Source of the DNA: Sarcocystis neurona
Taxonomy: Eukaryota > Apicomplexa > Conoidasida > Eucoccidiorida > Sarcocystidae
Direction of reading: 5' to 3'
DNA: 64,000 bases
NCBI GenBank assembly: GCA_000727475.1
Contig: KL647309.1
Coordinates: 813,820 to 877,819, forward strand
Numbering within the stretch: position 1 is the stretch's first letter; each line of letters opens with the position of its first letter. The translations under genes and the position numbers were made by a program. Positions 35,581 to 49,272 of the stretch are shown here, piece after piece. A model generated the notes under the pieces. That model was not told the DNA's origin. It saw only the letters and a program-made list of their open reading frames with translations, and ran no database searches.

Positions 35581-38500
35581 GCTTGGTGTGTTTGTAGATG
35601 TGTCGCGTAAAATGTTATAAGAGAAGTCATTCCCCGTCTTCTGCTCGTTTTTACTTTCAAGAAATTTACACTATTGTAAGAACGGTACCTTTTCTGTTCT
35701 ATTCCTCTCTACACGTTTGTATATCTATCCATATTACGTTGGCGTCACTCGTACTTCTTCTTACCACTCCCCCCATATATATATATATTTGTATATGTAG
35801 GGGTATGCAGTTTTACTTTATAATTCATATATACACCTCCATACATTATATATATTCACTTTCTTATCCATACATACAAATTCATGTGTGAATTCTCGCT
35901 CCCTCTCTCTGTATATATATATATATATGTATGTATGCGTATATGTGTATACACGGTAGTTTACTTCATAATCCATGTGTACACATTCATATGTATAAAT
36001 GTATTTTCTGGAAATATCACTCCTCATAAAAACACACATACATGCCTTTCCCCCTCTCTTTCTGTATATAAACATATATGTAACTCTACATATCTATGTG
36101 TCTACCTCTATCTATCTCTCTCTCTATATACATGTAATTCTATGTATCTCTCTATCCACGTCTCTTATATATATGTATTTATACACATATACATATATCT
36201 ATGTATATATAAATATACACATATGTATATATGTGTAAATGTATATTTGTCTGTTTCTCTCTCTATTTGTATGTATCTCTCTCCATATACAAAACTGTAC
36301 GTATCTCTCTATCTATATCTCTCTCTGTATCTCTCTGCATATGTATACGTGTATCTGTCCATCTCTCTCTATATATCTTTACATATCTCCCTATATATAT
36401 ATATCTGTATATAGCTCTCTCTTGTTTTTAGATGAATCTGCTATTTGTGTGTAGCCCTTTATCGCTCTGTGTGTACCTCTCTGTATATACACATACATGT
36501 GTCCACTTTTTAAGTTCATCTCTTCGTTTCTCTCGTTGTGAACAACTCTTCTTCATTTCTCCCGACGAAGAAGGCAAAAGGGAGAGGAAAACGACTAAAC
36601 GACCTTCTGCAACACGTTTCCTCTTCCACGAGTTCGCACTTTCATAGTCGCGTGTCTTTCTCTGTCTTTTCCTTTTGCCTTCTTCCCCGGTCCACGCACG
36701 TGCCTATGTGAATTTTCTACACTGGCATAACAAGTAGAGGAAGCATAGAGAGGGGAAAGAAGAGGAAGAAAAGGAAGACGTCTACAAAGAAAGTCCGCTA
36801 CGAAGTCCTCGGGGACGTGTAGAAAGTTTGCAGCGCATCGCGTATAAAGAAGTGAAAAGCTTTGCTGCTGCTTCTTTAGACGGTGAACATGAAAAGAAGA
36901 AGAAGAAGCGGAGAAACGCAGAGAGGGAGAGACGTTCAGAGAAACGACGGAAGGAGAAGAAGGAAGAGGAGCAGAAGAAGAGGAACTCCCTCTTCAAGTT
37001 ATCCTTTTCGACAACACCTCCTGGGAGAGACGCGCACAAAGTTCGAAAAAAGTGGCAGCAGCAGCAGCAGCAGCCGAGAAATAGCAGCAGCAAGAAAAGA
37101 GAGGACGGCAGAGGGAAGAGAGAACTCGGGGAAAAGAAGACGACGAATGATGAAAAAGGGGGACTTGGGAAGATGAGGAGGTAGAGGGAGAGACACACGG
37201 GGTGAAGACTGTTCCTTGTTGCTGCTGTTGCTGCTACGAGTGCCGGGAGAAGACGAAGAAGAAAGTGAGCAACGCATTTCTTCTTCTCGGCACTGCTGCA
37301 GACTTCTTCAACACAGACGCCGGAGAGTCTTCGAGAAGGCGGCCTGCTGCCTTGGCGTGTCCACGAGAATGACTCAGAAGCAGTTTTTCTTTCTTCTGGC
37401 CAAGTTCCACACTTCGCCGAAGGAGGAAACTGTTGCGCAGTGTCTCGGCAACAGGGCAGAAGAGGTAGACACTCGCCGACAGGCAGACAAACATTCTCGA
37501 AGAGAGTCCTGCTGCTGTTGCTGCAGTAGAAGTGCCAGAAGAAGAACGCGGGAGAAGAGAGAAACGAGGGAGAAAGGGAGAAAGCAAATTTGCCGTGCCT
37601 CCTCAATGGATGCAGTCTGCAGCAGAGTTTGTGAGACACACAGACAGAGAAGAAAGGAAGAGAGGAGGAGGCCGAAGAAGGAAAGGGAAGAAGTTTGTGG
37701 TTTCCTCTCCCCATTCGCGGAGTTCCGCATTCCGCAGCAAAGTCTACGAGAGAAAAAGAGAGAAGGGAAAGGAGAGAAAAAGGAAGGAAGAGAAGACGAG
37801 CTGCGTCTTTTTTTTTGTCGATACCAAGAACTTCTGCAGTCCGCCACATTTCTGCAGGGGATCCTCCTCTTCTCGCGAGACGACGCCTTTTACGGGGCTT
37901 CGTCAGTTTCTCATCTGCACCAGCAGCAACAGCAGCAGAAGCGTCGCCCCAGGCATCACGCACATGCAAATGTGGCAGCACCAGAAGCCGTGCAAATCAA
38001 CAACCTTCCTATTCCTCCTCTTCTTCATTCATATCGCATTCGTCTTCTTCTTCGTCTTCATTTCCTCTTCAAAATTCGTCTTCTTCGTCTTCCTCTTAAT
38101 ATACAAAACAATCGCGCGCGCGGCTGTCTCATCCGACCTCTCAGCCTTCACCTCCTTTCTCTGTCTCTCTCTTTACGTCTTTCTCCCCATATATGTATGC
38201 CTACCTCTTCAACAACCGTCCAATATATATATAAATATACGTATATATTCCTCTCTCTCTATATATGTGGGTATGTTGACGTCTTCTCTGCCTCTGTAAT
38301 TCGTCGTTTTTCTATAGACGCAGTGTTCCAATCACTCTGGTATACATGTATTACATATATATATGTATAAACGTACACACATATATGCCTCTCTATCCCT
38401 TTCAGTCTCTCCCCCTCTCTCTTTCTCTCTCTCTATATATTGATGTCTTCTGTCACTCTACACTTCGCTATTTGTATATATCCTCAGTTCTTCAACGACC

Positions 38501-41500
38501 GTCATGTACATATGTACATATGTGCACGCATATATATGCCTGTCTTCCTCTCTCTCTCTATATATATTGATGCCTTTTCTTTCTCTTCACTTTGCTGTTT
38601 ATATATATACACGTAGAAAACGTCCTACGACGAGATTCCACAGACGTTCCTTTTTTTTCATCTCATGCAGGAGAAGTCCAGAACAACCACCTGTAGCACA
38701 TATGCGTAGCTTTTATTTCTGCGTATTTGTCTCTGCAAAGACAGCAATTTCTGCAGTTTTATATGTACACATACACCTATGCGAGAGTATATATGTGTCT
38801 ATCTATCTACCTGTCTACACGTATATATATATGTATGTATGTATTTGTGTACCCTGCTGCCGATAGGTGTATATATATATACGAAGGGCTGCAGGTATAG
38901 GGCAGCAAGCAGGTATATATGCACGCGCGTGTGTGTGACTGCGGATATGTCTGTGAGGAGTAGCGTCACACACAAGCAAGTGCGCCAATACACATATATG
39001 CATATAGCAATTTCCTTGTCTTTTTGGAAAGAAGAAGAAAGAGGACTTTCGCTCGGGTCACGGGGGGCAGCTGTCTGTTAGTCAAGAGACCCACCCATGT
39101 GCATGCTCGTATGTGAGCGTCTGCATGTGTCTGTGTGTGTGTGTGTGTTTCTCTCTCTTTCTTCTCTGTCTCTCTCTGTCTTGGCCTCTCTGTGTTTCTC
39201 TCGCCCTTTCCATTTGTCGTCTTCTCTGTGTTCCTTTCTCTGTACTTCGCTTCTTTTTCCTGGGCCACTTCCTCTGTGTATTCCTCCCTTTCTCTCCCCC
39301 TTCGCTTTCTTCGTGTCTCTCTCTCATTATCTCCCTCGTTTCGACTCTCGCTGTCAACGGGTAGACCGAGGCAGAAGCCCCTGCCCCTGCCCTGCTCGGT
39401 GAGGGGGGTCCACCTACACCTACTTCTTCTCCCTTTCTCTCTCCCTTTCTCTCTCTGTCTCTCTCCCCCTCTCTTCCTCCCTCTCCCTTTCTCCCTGTCC
39501 GTCTCCCTGTATGTCTCCCCGGCTGTCTCCCTGTCCGTCTCCCTATCCGTCTCCCTGTATGTCTCCCTATCCGTCTCCCTGCCCGTCTCCCCGCCCGTCT
39601 CCTCCTGTCTCCCTGTCTCTCTCTCCCTTTCTCCCTGCCCGTCTCCCTGTATGTCTCCCTGCCCGTCTCCCTGTGTGTCCCCCCGTCTCTCCCCCCCCTT
39701 CTGTCTCTTCCTGTCTGTCCCCCCCCCTGTCTCCCTGTCTGTCTGTGCCTCTCCTCTTCTCTTTCTCTCTTCTTCTCTTTCCCTGTCCTCCCTTGGACTT
39801 GTATTGAGCAGGAGACAGCGGCTACGCAAAAGGCCGCAGCAAAGTTCTCTTTCGAACTTGGTGCAGAGCAGCAGTTGACAACAGCAGCTGTCCTTCAAAT
39901 GGGCCTATTTATCTTCTTCTTCTTCCCCCTTCCCCCTTCCCCCTTTTGCATGAACCTCCCTCTCTTCCTCTCTCTACGTATACAGTTGTTTACACGTGTC
40001 TGTCTGGCTGGCTGTGTGTGTGTGTGTGTCTCTATGTACGTATTTACACATATACATACATCTATTCATACATACAAACATACAAATCCATCCATCCATA
40101 CACACACATACGTAGATACACACGTGTACATATATACATATATATGCACGTATACACACATACATACGTATACATACATACGTATATATATGTATACATA
40201 CATACGTATACATACAGACATCGGCACACACATACGCACATATGTACGTAGACATACATACGTGTACATACGTACCTATACGTACATACATACGTATATA
40301 CATCCATAGATGTATGCATACATACCTCCATACATACGTATATACATACTCAGATATATATATGTGTGGGAAATTGTTCACTTGTTCATCTGTGAGATAC
40401 AGAGACGGAGAAGAAGTTTTGTACTCTCCAGGAGACATCTTTTGAGAACTTGTTGAAAAGCGGGTGGAGACGCGTAGAGTCACACGCAGAGAAAAACGAG
40501 GGGGCGGAGAAGAAGAGACCAAAATTTCTTCTTCTTCTTCAGAAGAACGGCAGTAGACACAGACATCTCTCTCTGTGCCCGTTTCGAACAACTTGCCCAC
40601 GTCTTTCGCTTGGTTGACCGCCTTCGTTGACAGCAAATAGAGAGAAAAGTGACGCGGCGTGGAGGCCTCAAAAAGGGAAACGAAAAGGCCTCACTTCCGC
40701 GTATCTGCGAAACCAAAAAAGTTGTCCTGCATGCGCGCAGGTCACTTCTCTCCACGCGTCTTACACACGTCTGCAGGCTGCGAAGAACCAACACGACCCA
40801 CACCGTCACCAACTTAACAACAAACAAATATAGACCCATCCATGTGTGTACTCATAAAAGGTGACTAGTGTATCTATCTATCTATATATCTACCTATATA
40901 TATATATGTATGTTTGCGACGTATATATATCTATATATATATATATGTACATACAGAGAGAGAGAGAAAGAAGAAGAGACAGAAGGAGAAAGAAGAGGGC
41001 GAGAGGGAGATAGAGGAACACAGATAGCCATGCAAGCTTGATCTACTATACATATATATATATACATGATACATAGGTATATCCATATATATATATATAT
41101 ATGTATATGTGTACATACAGAAAGAGAGGGAGATGGGAAGAGAAGAGAGAGACACAGAAGCAGAAAGAGAAGCAAAGATACCTGTTGAAGCTTTTCCTGA
41201 ACAGACTTTCATAGAGGGACGGCATATCATTCTCCCGATCTCCTATCTCCGCCTGCTGCTTCTACGAATACTTCTTCTGCAGATATATTTGTACTGATTT
41301 ATGTATATATATGTACAGAGAGAGAGGACGAGAGAAGGAGAAAAAAAGATAGAAAGAAAGAGAAAGCGAGAGGTGCTTACAAGCTTGTTGGACTGCCTCG
41401 TCCATTAGACTGCGAAGAAGAGGAGCGTGTCCGTTTCTGGATTTAATTTTCCCGCCTGCTGCTGCTCTGACGACTCCAACAGGGACGTGCTGCAGCTCGA

Positions 41501-44500
41501 TATCTCCGAGTTTCTCCTCTTTCGTATTTTCGTTCGTTTCTCCGTCATTTTCTCGGCGTCGCCCGTTCTTCTCCCCCTTTTCTCTTCCGCCCTTCTCTTC
41601 TTCGTTTTCTACCCCGCCTGCTGCTGCTGCTGCTGTGGCTCGCACTCCTGCTGCGGCCCCTAAAACTCCCCCGCGAGGAACTTCCTCTGCTGCTGCTGCT
41701 GCTCCTCCGCCGGCCCGGCTCTTCTCCTCTGCTGCAGCTGCCATTCCTCCTACTCCTGCGTCTTCTTCTTCCGCTTCGTCGTCGTCTTCTTCGTTGACTG
41801 CGCGGAGGACGACAGGAGTGAGAAGCTTCGCCCGAGCAGCAGCAGCGAAGAGGCGAGAAAAGTGCTCTGCCTGACTGCTGTCAACGACGTAGAGAATCCT
41901 CTCCGCTTTCTGGACGTTCACTCTGAGCGAAAAGAAGCGGGCAGAGAGTGGCGAACGAGTGAACAGCAGCGCGTCCACAAAAAAGACGAGCGTGCAGAAG
42001 ACGGCGGCCTCCGGAAGCGAAGAAGAAGAAAAGGAGAAGAAAAAGAGATACACACAAAAAGGAAGCGAAAAGAAGAGAGGGACGGCGGGTTTAAGAGGGA
42101 CAAAACACAACAGAAGCAAGAAGAGGGAAAGGACGGAAACGAGAGAAGAGAAAGGCAAGTGAAGGGCAAAACAGAAGACACGTGAACAGTCCAGAAGAAG
42201 AAGCACGAAAAGACGAAAGGACCAAAAAGAGTAAAAGAGGAAAATAAAAAAGGGAGAAGACAGCCCGAAGAAAAGAAGGGACGAGGGAAGAGAAGAGGAA
42301 AAAAATTGGAGAACTCGGACACAAATAGGGACACGAGCAGAAGACACACACGCCCCTACATACATGCATATATATATATATATATATATGCATACATACA
42401 TACATATACATACATACATACATATACATACATACATACATATACATACATACATACACACATACATACATATACATACATACATACATATACATACATA
42501 CATATACATACATACATACACACATACATACATACATACGTACATACATACATACATACGTACATACATACATACATATATATATACATATATCGGGCAG
42601 AGAAACTCTCGAAAGAACCCGGCCACATGGGCCCCTTTCTGCCTTTCCTTTGCAGCTTTCCTCTCCCTTCTTCTCCTGCCCTTTCAATACGTAGAAACTC
42701 CCCTATCTGCCCTACTTGGCGGGTTCCCGCGCCTGGGCAGCAGCTTCACCGTTGCTGCGTAAATCCCCGCAGTGTCTGTCCGCCGCCCTTTTCCTTTTCC
42801 TTTCCCCCGCTTTCTCTCTCTATACCGCGGGTCTCTCTCCTTTTCCGGTCAAAAAAATTCCTTTTTAAAAGGTAGAAGTCTGGATCTCTTCGATGTGTAT
42901 ATACCCAACTTCGTCTCGGCCGCTAAACGCCGTCTCCCTCTTCTCTTCCTCCTCTTCTTCGCTGTTCCTGTGTATTAATGTTTCCACGTCTTTACACTAC
43001 AAAAGTGGGTGAAAATACATACATACACGTCTTTAGAAATGGACACCTTTTCATGTATATATGATATCTGTGCTGGTGGATGTGGCTCTCTATCTTTTTC
43101 GTAGTTGTTACATGGATCCACTGGATAGCCACAAAAGTTTTTTCTTTTTACTGTCTTCTCTACCTCTTCTTATATGCCTTCCTACCCTATACACATACAC
43201 ACATGCAATATATAGGCGTAAATATATGTATATATATATGTATGTATGTACACACATGTGTATATATACATGTATATATGTATAGGTATATGTCTATTTG
43301 CTTAGAAGTCTCTTTATGTACGTTTTCGTGTATATAGGAGTTGATATAAATATACGACTGTACTCAAATGTATGAATATATATATATATATGTATCTATC
43401 CCCTTATCTCTGTCTCATTCATATATGTCTTCACATATATATATATATATTTAGAGAAAGAGAGCCACACACACATACACACATACACGAACCCAAATAA
43501 ACAAACATATATATATATGAGGATATTTTGTATCTGCTTTTTTCTTCGTTGCTGTACCAGCGGATTGAGTTTCAATTTCCTGTCTGTCTATCTTCTCTCT
43601 TTATGGGTCTCTCTATTTCTCTTTCTCTGTCTTTCTCTCTTTAGATACGTATAAATAGAGGTATATACATATATATAAAAAAATATATATACATATGTAT
43701 AGGTATATATGTGGATACATATAGACAAATATATATACGTGTGTGGATATATATGTGTATAGGACTGAGCGTTAATATGTCTGTGCTTCTATGCCCGTAT
43801 CTCTATACATTTGAGGGTATATATACATAAACCTATTAACAGAAAGAAAGGTAACTTTAGACGAATATATATACGTGTACATCCACTTATTAATACACAT
43901 ACATCTATATACATACGTACATATTTATCTATATCTACCTCTACATATCTATATTTATCTATCTATATATACCTATCTATCCATATTTACCTGTCTATGT
44001 ATCTGTATCTGTATCTCTCTCTCTCTATATGTATACATCTATCTATATCTACCTATCTATCTATATATTTATCCAACTTTGTCTATTTTTCGATATTTAC
44101 CTAGGTATCCAAGCTATCTATATCTCTGTCTATCTATCCATATTTACTTATCTATCTCTATTTACGTATCTATCTCTATTCCCCTATCTATATATATATA
44201 TATATGTATCTATATCTATCTATATCTATATCTATATGTATATCTATCTATATGTATATCTATCTATATGTATATCTATCTATATCTATACCTATATGTA
44301 TCTATATTTATCTACCTACCTATATCTATCTATCTACACACCTTTACACCTATTTCTCTATGTATGTATATCTCTATTTTGCATGCGTATATGTATGTGT
44401 ATATCCACACTTATGTATACGTATGTGTATGTCTAAATCTACCCACACCTATATACCAAGTTTATATCTGTGCCCATCTATTTATTCATCTATATATCTA

Positions 44501-47210
44501 TCTATTTTCATCTGCACCTATATCTATCGACATCTGTATTTCTCCACCTCTATATCTCTGTATCTATCTACATCCATATATGTATCTATCTATATCTGCG
44601 CCCATATATCTACACACATAAATAGCTGTATCTGTACATATATATATATATGTGTATGTGTCTACACACGTGTCTATTTATATATCGATGTTTACTCGTA
44701 TCCATCTGTAAATATATTTCAATCTATATCTATCTATATCTATCTATACGTATATATATTTATATGTCTACCTATCTGTCTACCTATCTGTCTACCTATC
44801 TCTGTCTTTCTCTTTATATTTATAGACCTATCTATCTATTTACCTATCTTTATCTCTATGTATGTATCTATAACATTCTACACGTATATAAATATCTGTG
44901 CCGTCTACATCTATATCTGCCTATATCTATATCTCTCTCTATATCTATATCTACACCTGCCTTTGTCTCTCTGTATCTATGTATATCTGTATCTATATAT
45001 ACATCTACCTATTTCTATATATATGTCTGCATTTATATCTATCTTTATCTACACGTATCTACACCTATGTCTACTTTTATTTGTATACCTATATCCATCT
45101 ATATCTACATGTGTATCTCTCTAGCTATATCTATATCTGTCTATATTTCTATGTACACACACATACGTATATCTGTATCTACATCAATATATACATATAT
45201 ATATCCCTATGTATCTCTTTTTCTCTACATATATATATATATATTCTCATATACCTATATATCTATTTATATATCTACGTCACTCTGCATATGTATATAT
45301 ATGTCTACTCATATGTATGTGTATTCTATACCTTTCTATATCTACCTCTACCCATACGTATATATATATACATACATAGATATCTATATATATATATATA
45401 TTCTCATCTACATCTATACCTGCCGATATCTATATAAATCTATTTGTTTATATAAGTATACCTATACCTACACCTCTGTCTCTCTCTATATATATCTATA
45501 GACATATATATAAATCTATCTATACTTATATATATATATCTACTTATATCTATGTCTACGTATATCTGTATTTATACTCGTACCTATATCAACCTATATA
45601 CACATCGATATCTATATATCTATGTCTACGTATCTATATATATATGTCTATACCTCCAATAAAATATCTATATATTTGTGTGTCTATATGTGTATATCTA
45701 TATCTACCTATATCTACATCTACATGAAATTCCATATATCTATCTATATATCTGTCCACCTACCTACTTATCTATACACATATATATATATACATATCCG
45801 TATGTACCCGGATGTATACAAGAACTCCATTTATTTTCTCTTTTTGTTTCCTTTTCCCTTTCATCTCCTCCTCTTCTTTTTCTCCTCCTCCTTTTCCTAT
45901 TCTCTTCCTTTTCTTCCTCTTTTCCGGTGTACAGACACTCCACGATGGACTTTTCTACTCACTTTCTTCTTATTTTGTTATTCTCCTTCCCTCATTCCTG
46001 CATTTCTCATCTCCTCTTCTTCTTCTTTTTCGTTTTCTTCTCCCTTTTCCCTTCCCCACTTCCTCTCCTTCTCCTTTCCCCTGTGACTTCCCCTCTTTTC
46101 CTTTCCCTGCTGTACGTACACCTCTGCTGGCGTCTCCAATGCGAGCACTTTTGAAGATATTTCACTTCAAATAAAAATACCACTTCGTTTCTCCGGACGC
46201 CCGACGCTTCCGCCGCGGTTTACTTCTCTGCTGCTGGCCGCCCTCGGCCGACCGTCCCACGTCTTTCCTGCTTTCCCTCTCCGCTATAATCTACGCCTGC
46301 AGTCTCCTACCATACGTCGCTCTATTCGTGGTCCATCTTTTTCTTCCTTTTTTTCCGTGGTGAAATTTCTTCTCTTGTTTTCTCCTGTCCCTTCTGTCTC
46401 GAGATTTCTTCTTCGTTCTGTTCTATTTGTTTTCCCTATTATTTTCGTCTCTTCAACTTTCTTCTCTACCTCGTGATCCCCTTCCTCCTTCACCTTCTGC
46501 TCTCCTGCTGACTTTCCTGTTCTTCTCGCTTCTCCTCTCTTCACCTTTGAAAGTGAAGTCTCTCTTACCGGTAAAAAATTGCAGCCAGGTCCGTTCCTGC
46601 GTACGTGATGGTGCCGTTGCTCTTCCGCAGAACGAGCGGCTGCTCTCTTCCACAATCTCCTCCCTTCCCAAACTCTTCCCACCCACCTTCGCCTTTCCGC
46701 TGCGGCAACTGCCGCTCCTGTTGCTGTTGTTGCTGCTCCAATTGCTGTTGCTGTTGCTTTCGTTGCTGTTGCTGTCGCTCCTGTTTCAGTTGCTGCTCCT
46801 GTTGCAGCTGCTGCTCCTGTTGCAGCAGCTGCTGCTGCTGTTGCAGGGGAGGAAGACGAAGGACAGAGAGCTGCGTTTGATCGAACGCATCAGCAGGTAA
46901 GACATGTTCGTTGCCGCTGCTGTGTGTTTCTTCTTCTGCAGCTTTAACAGCAGCGGCAGACGTAGGGACATCGACCCCACAAGCAGGCGCAGCACCAGCA
47001 AAAGGAAGGAGCCCGGCGTTCTCCTCCTCGTCTTCCTCAGCAGCAGCAGCAGGAGACAACGGAGAACTAGTAGGCGCTGCCTGCAGGGGAGCAGCAACAG
47101 TCGCAGACGCCTGTCCTGGCATTTCGGCAGCAGTGCGACAGCGAGAAGCAGCAGAGGACGTGGCAGCAGCAGGAGAAGCGTCACTAGCGGCAACAGCAGC
47201 AAGGGGAGAC

Positions 47211-47242
<32 letters not shown>

Positions 47243-49211
47243 TGGGAAGAAAGCAGGGGCAGTAGCAGTACCATGTGACTGAGAAGAAGAAGCAGCAGCT
47301 GTAGGCAAAGAAGACGAAATGTCAGCAGGAATAAAAGAAGTTGTTGCCCGAGGGGGGGGATGGGAACGTACGGCGAAAAAGTGTGTTGATGGTTGCTCAA
47401 TAAGAAATTCTGACGCATGCAGACGCAGCCGTGAAAGGACAGCAGGCACCAGAAATGCGTAAAACGACTCCCCTTTTACTTCCTGCTGCTGCCGCTGCAA
47501 CACACAACTTTCTGTCCATGTCTGCTGCTGCTGTCCTTCCTCCTGCTGCTGCTGTCCTTCCTCCTGCTGCTGCGCTTCTCCCTGCTGCTGCTGTTCTTCT
47601 CCTTCCTGCTGCTGCGCTTCTCCCTCCTGCTGCTGTTCTTCTCCTTCCTGCTGCTGCGCTTCTCCCTCCTGCTGCTGCTCTTCTCCTTCCTGCTGCTGCT
47701 CTTCTCCTTCCTGCTGTTGCTCTTTCTCCCCTCCCTGCTGCTGCTGTTCCTCCCTCTTCTCCTTCTCCTCCTGGAGCTGCTTCTTCTGTTGCTGCTTTTC
47801 CGTCGCCTGCTGCTTCTCTTGCTCCAGCTGCCGCGTCTGGTGTTGCTGCTGCTCCTCTTGCTGCTGCTGCTGGCTGACTGCGTCTTGAGAACCCGAGAGC
47901 TGCTGCTGTTTCTCCTTCTTCTTCTTCTCCTCCTTCTCCTCCTCCTGCTGCTCGTTCGTCTTCTCCTCCTTCTCCTTTTCCTTCACCTGCTGTTGCTGTT
48001 GCTGCTCGGGGAGCACTTGAGAGCGGGGGGGGATGAACAACGGCTGCTGCTTGTCCACTGCTGCCAGCGGCGATAATCTTCGGAGAACTTCTTCGAACTC
48101 CTGCAGAAAAAAGGGCTCCCTACGGCCACGTTGCACTGACTGCTCTACACAAACTTTTGCTTCACATATATATATAAATATGTATTTCACTTCCTACATT
48201 TCATGGAATTCCCTCATATATACGTAGGGAATAGATTTCTGTAGGTCCTCCATATATGTAAACGTGCGGAGAGACAGAAAGACAAACGAAGATTTGTATA
48301 TATGTGAGGAGGTATTCATAAATATACACGTGTATATTTGTAGAGGAAGAGAGGGCGAAATAGTAGTAGTAGTAGTAGGCCCACACATATGTGCAGTACG
48401 TAGATAAGTATGTAAGTATACATGCATCCATATGTATACGTAGAGAAGCAAATATCTTCATGTATATGTGTATCCCATATATAACTCTGCAGAGGGAAAA
48501 GTAGACGTGCATACGTATATAGACGTACACATACATACACGTATATACATACATCCATATCTATATATATATGTAAATATAAAGAGGGAAGGATAGACGT
48601 GTCTATGTGTATACGTAGATAAACGCATACATATGTACATATATACATGTCTATAACCATATACATATGTAAAGACAGGGATAGAGACGTGGATACGTAT
48701 ACACATAGATAAACAGATATATATGTGTATATACATATATACATATCTATATACACATACACATACATATATATATGTATGTGAAGAGGGAAATAGAGAT
48801 GTGTATACCCGTCGTCGCAGATAAATATATACGTACACACATATATACAGACCTACATGTATATAAACTTATTAATATTTGTGCATGCGCTTGTGTAGAA
48901 GAACACACTGGCGCGTTTATATGTTTGTACCTGGTATACCTGACTATATACAGACAAAGAGAGATATGTAATTTCTACACCCTCGTACTTGTATCTTTCT
49001 CTTCATTTTTTTACAAAGTTCCCTCGTTAACATCTCTTCCTAATTTGTGTAATTGATCTTTTCGAAATATCGGCGTAACTTGTGGAGGGACTCGCCTGCA
49101 ACGACCACTGCCGCAGCAGCTCCCACCGACGTAACGTACGATCCGAAGTGCTGCTGCTGTTGCTGCTGCTGCTGTTGCTGCTGCTGTTGCTGCTGCTGCT
49201 GTTGCTGCTGC

Positions 49212-49272
<61 letters not shown>

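Larger units (their letters stand above)
41923..46568 (-). other. ArgRS intron 8, the largest intron (4.6 kb)
   Basis: Mostly microsatellites: CATA array 42358-42590, TATC/TATA arrays 43860-45790. Two palindrome copies lie at 45926 and 46109. Confidence 0.75.

Noticed and set aside
38966..39898. 310-codon minus ORF with [12 protein letters not shown] repeats
   Set aside because: Generated by a 12-bp minisatellite in an intron; no start context, no family, and it lies between phased ArgRS exons.
42091..42687. Minus and plus ORFs of Tyr/Met/Cys/Val or Thr/Tyr/Ile-His repeats
   Set aside because: Read-through of the CATA microsatellite.
43811..45501. Long plus ORFs (97 to 306 codons) rich in Tyr, Ile and Ser
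   Set aside because: Products of the TATC/TATA microsatellite in ArgRS intron 8; no non-repetitive residues.
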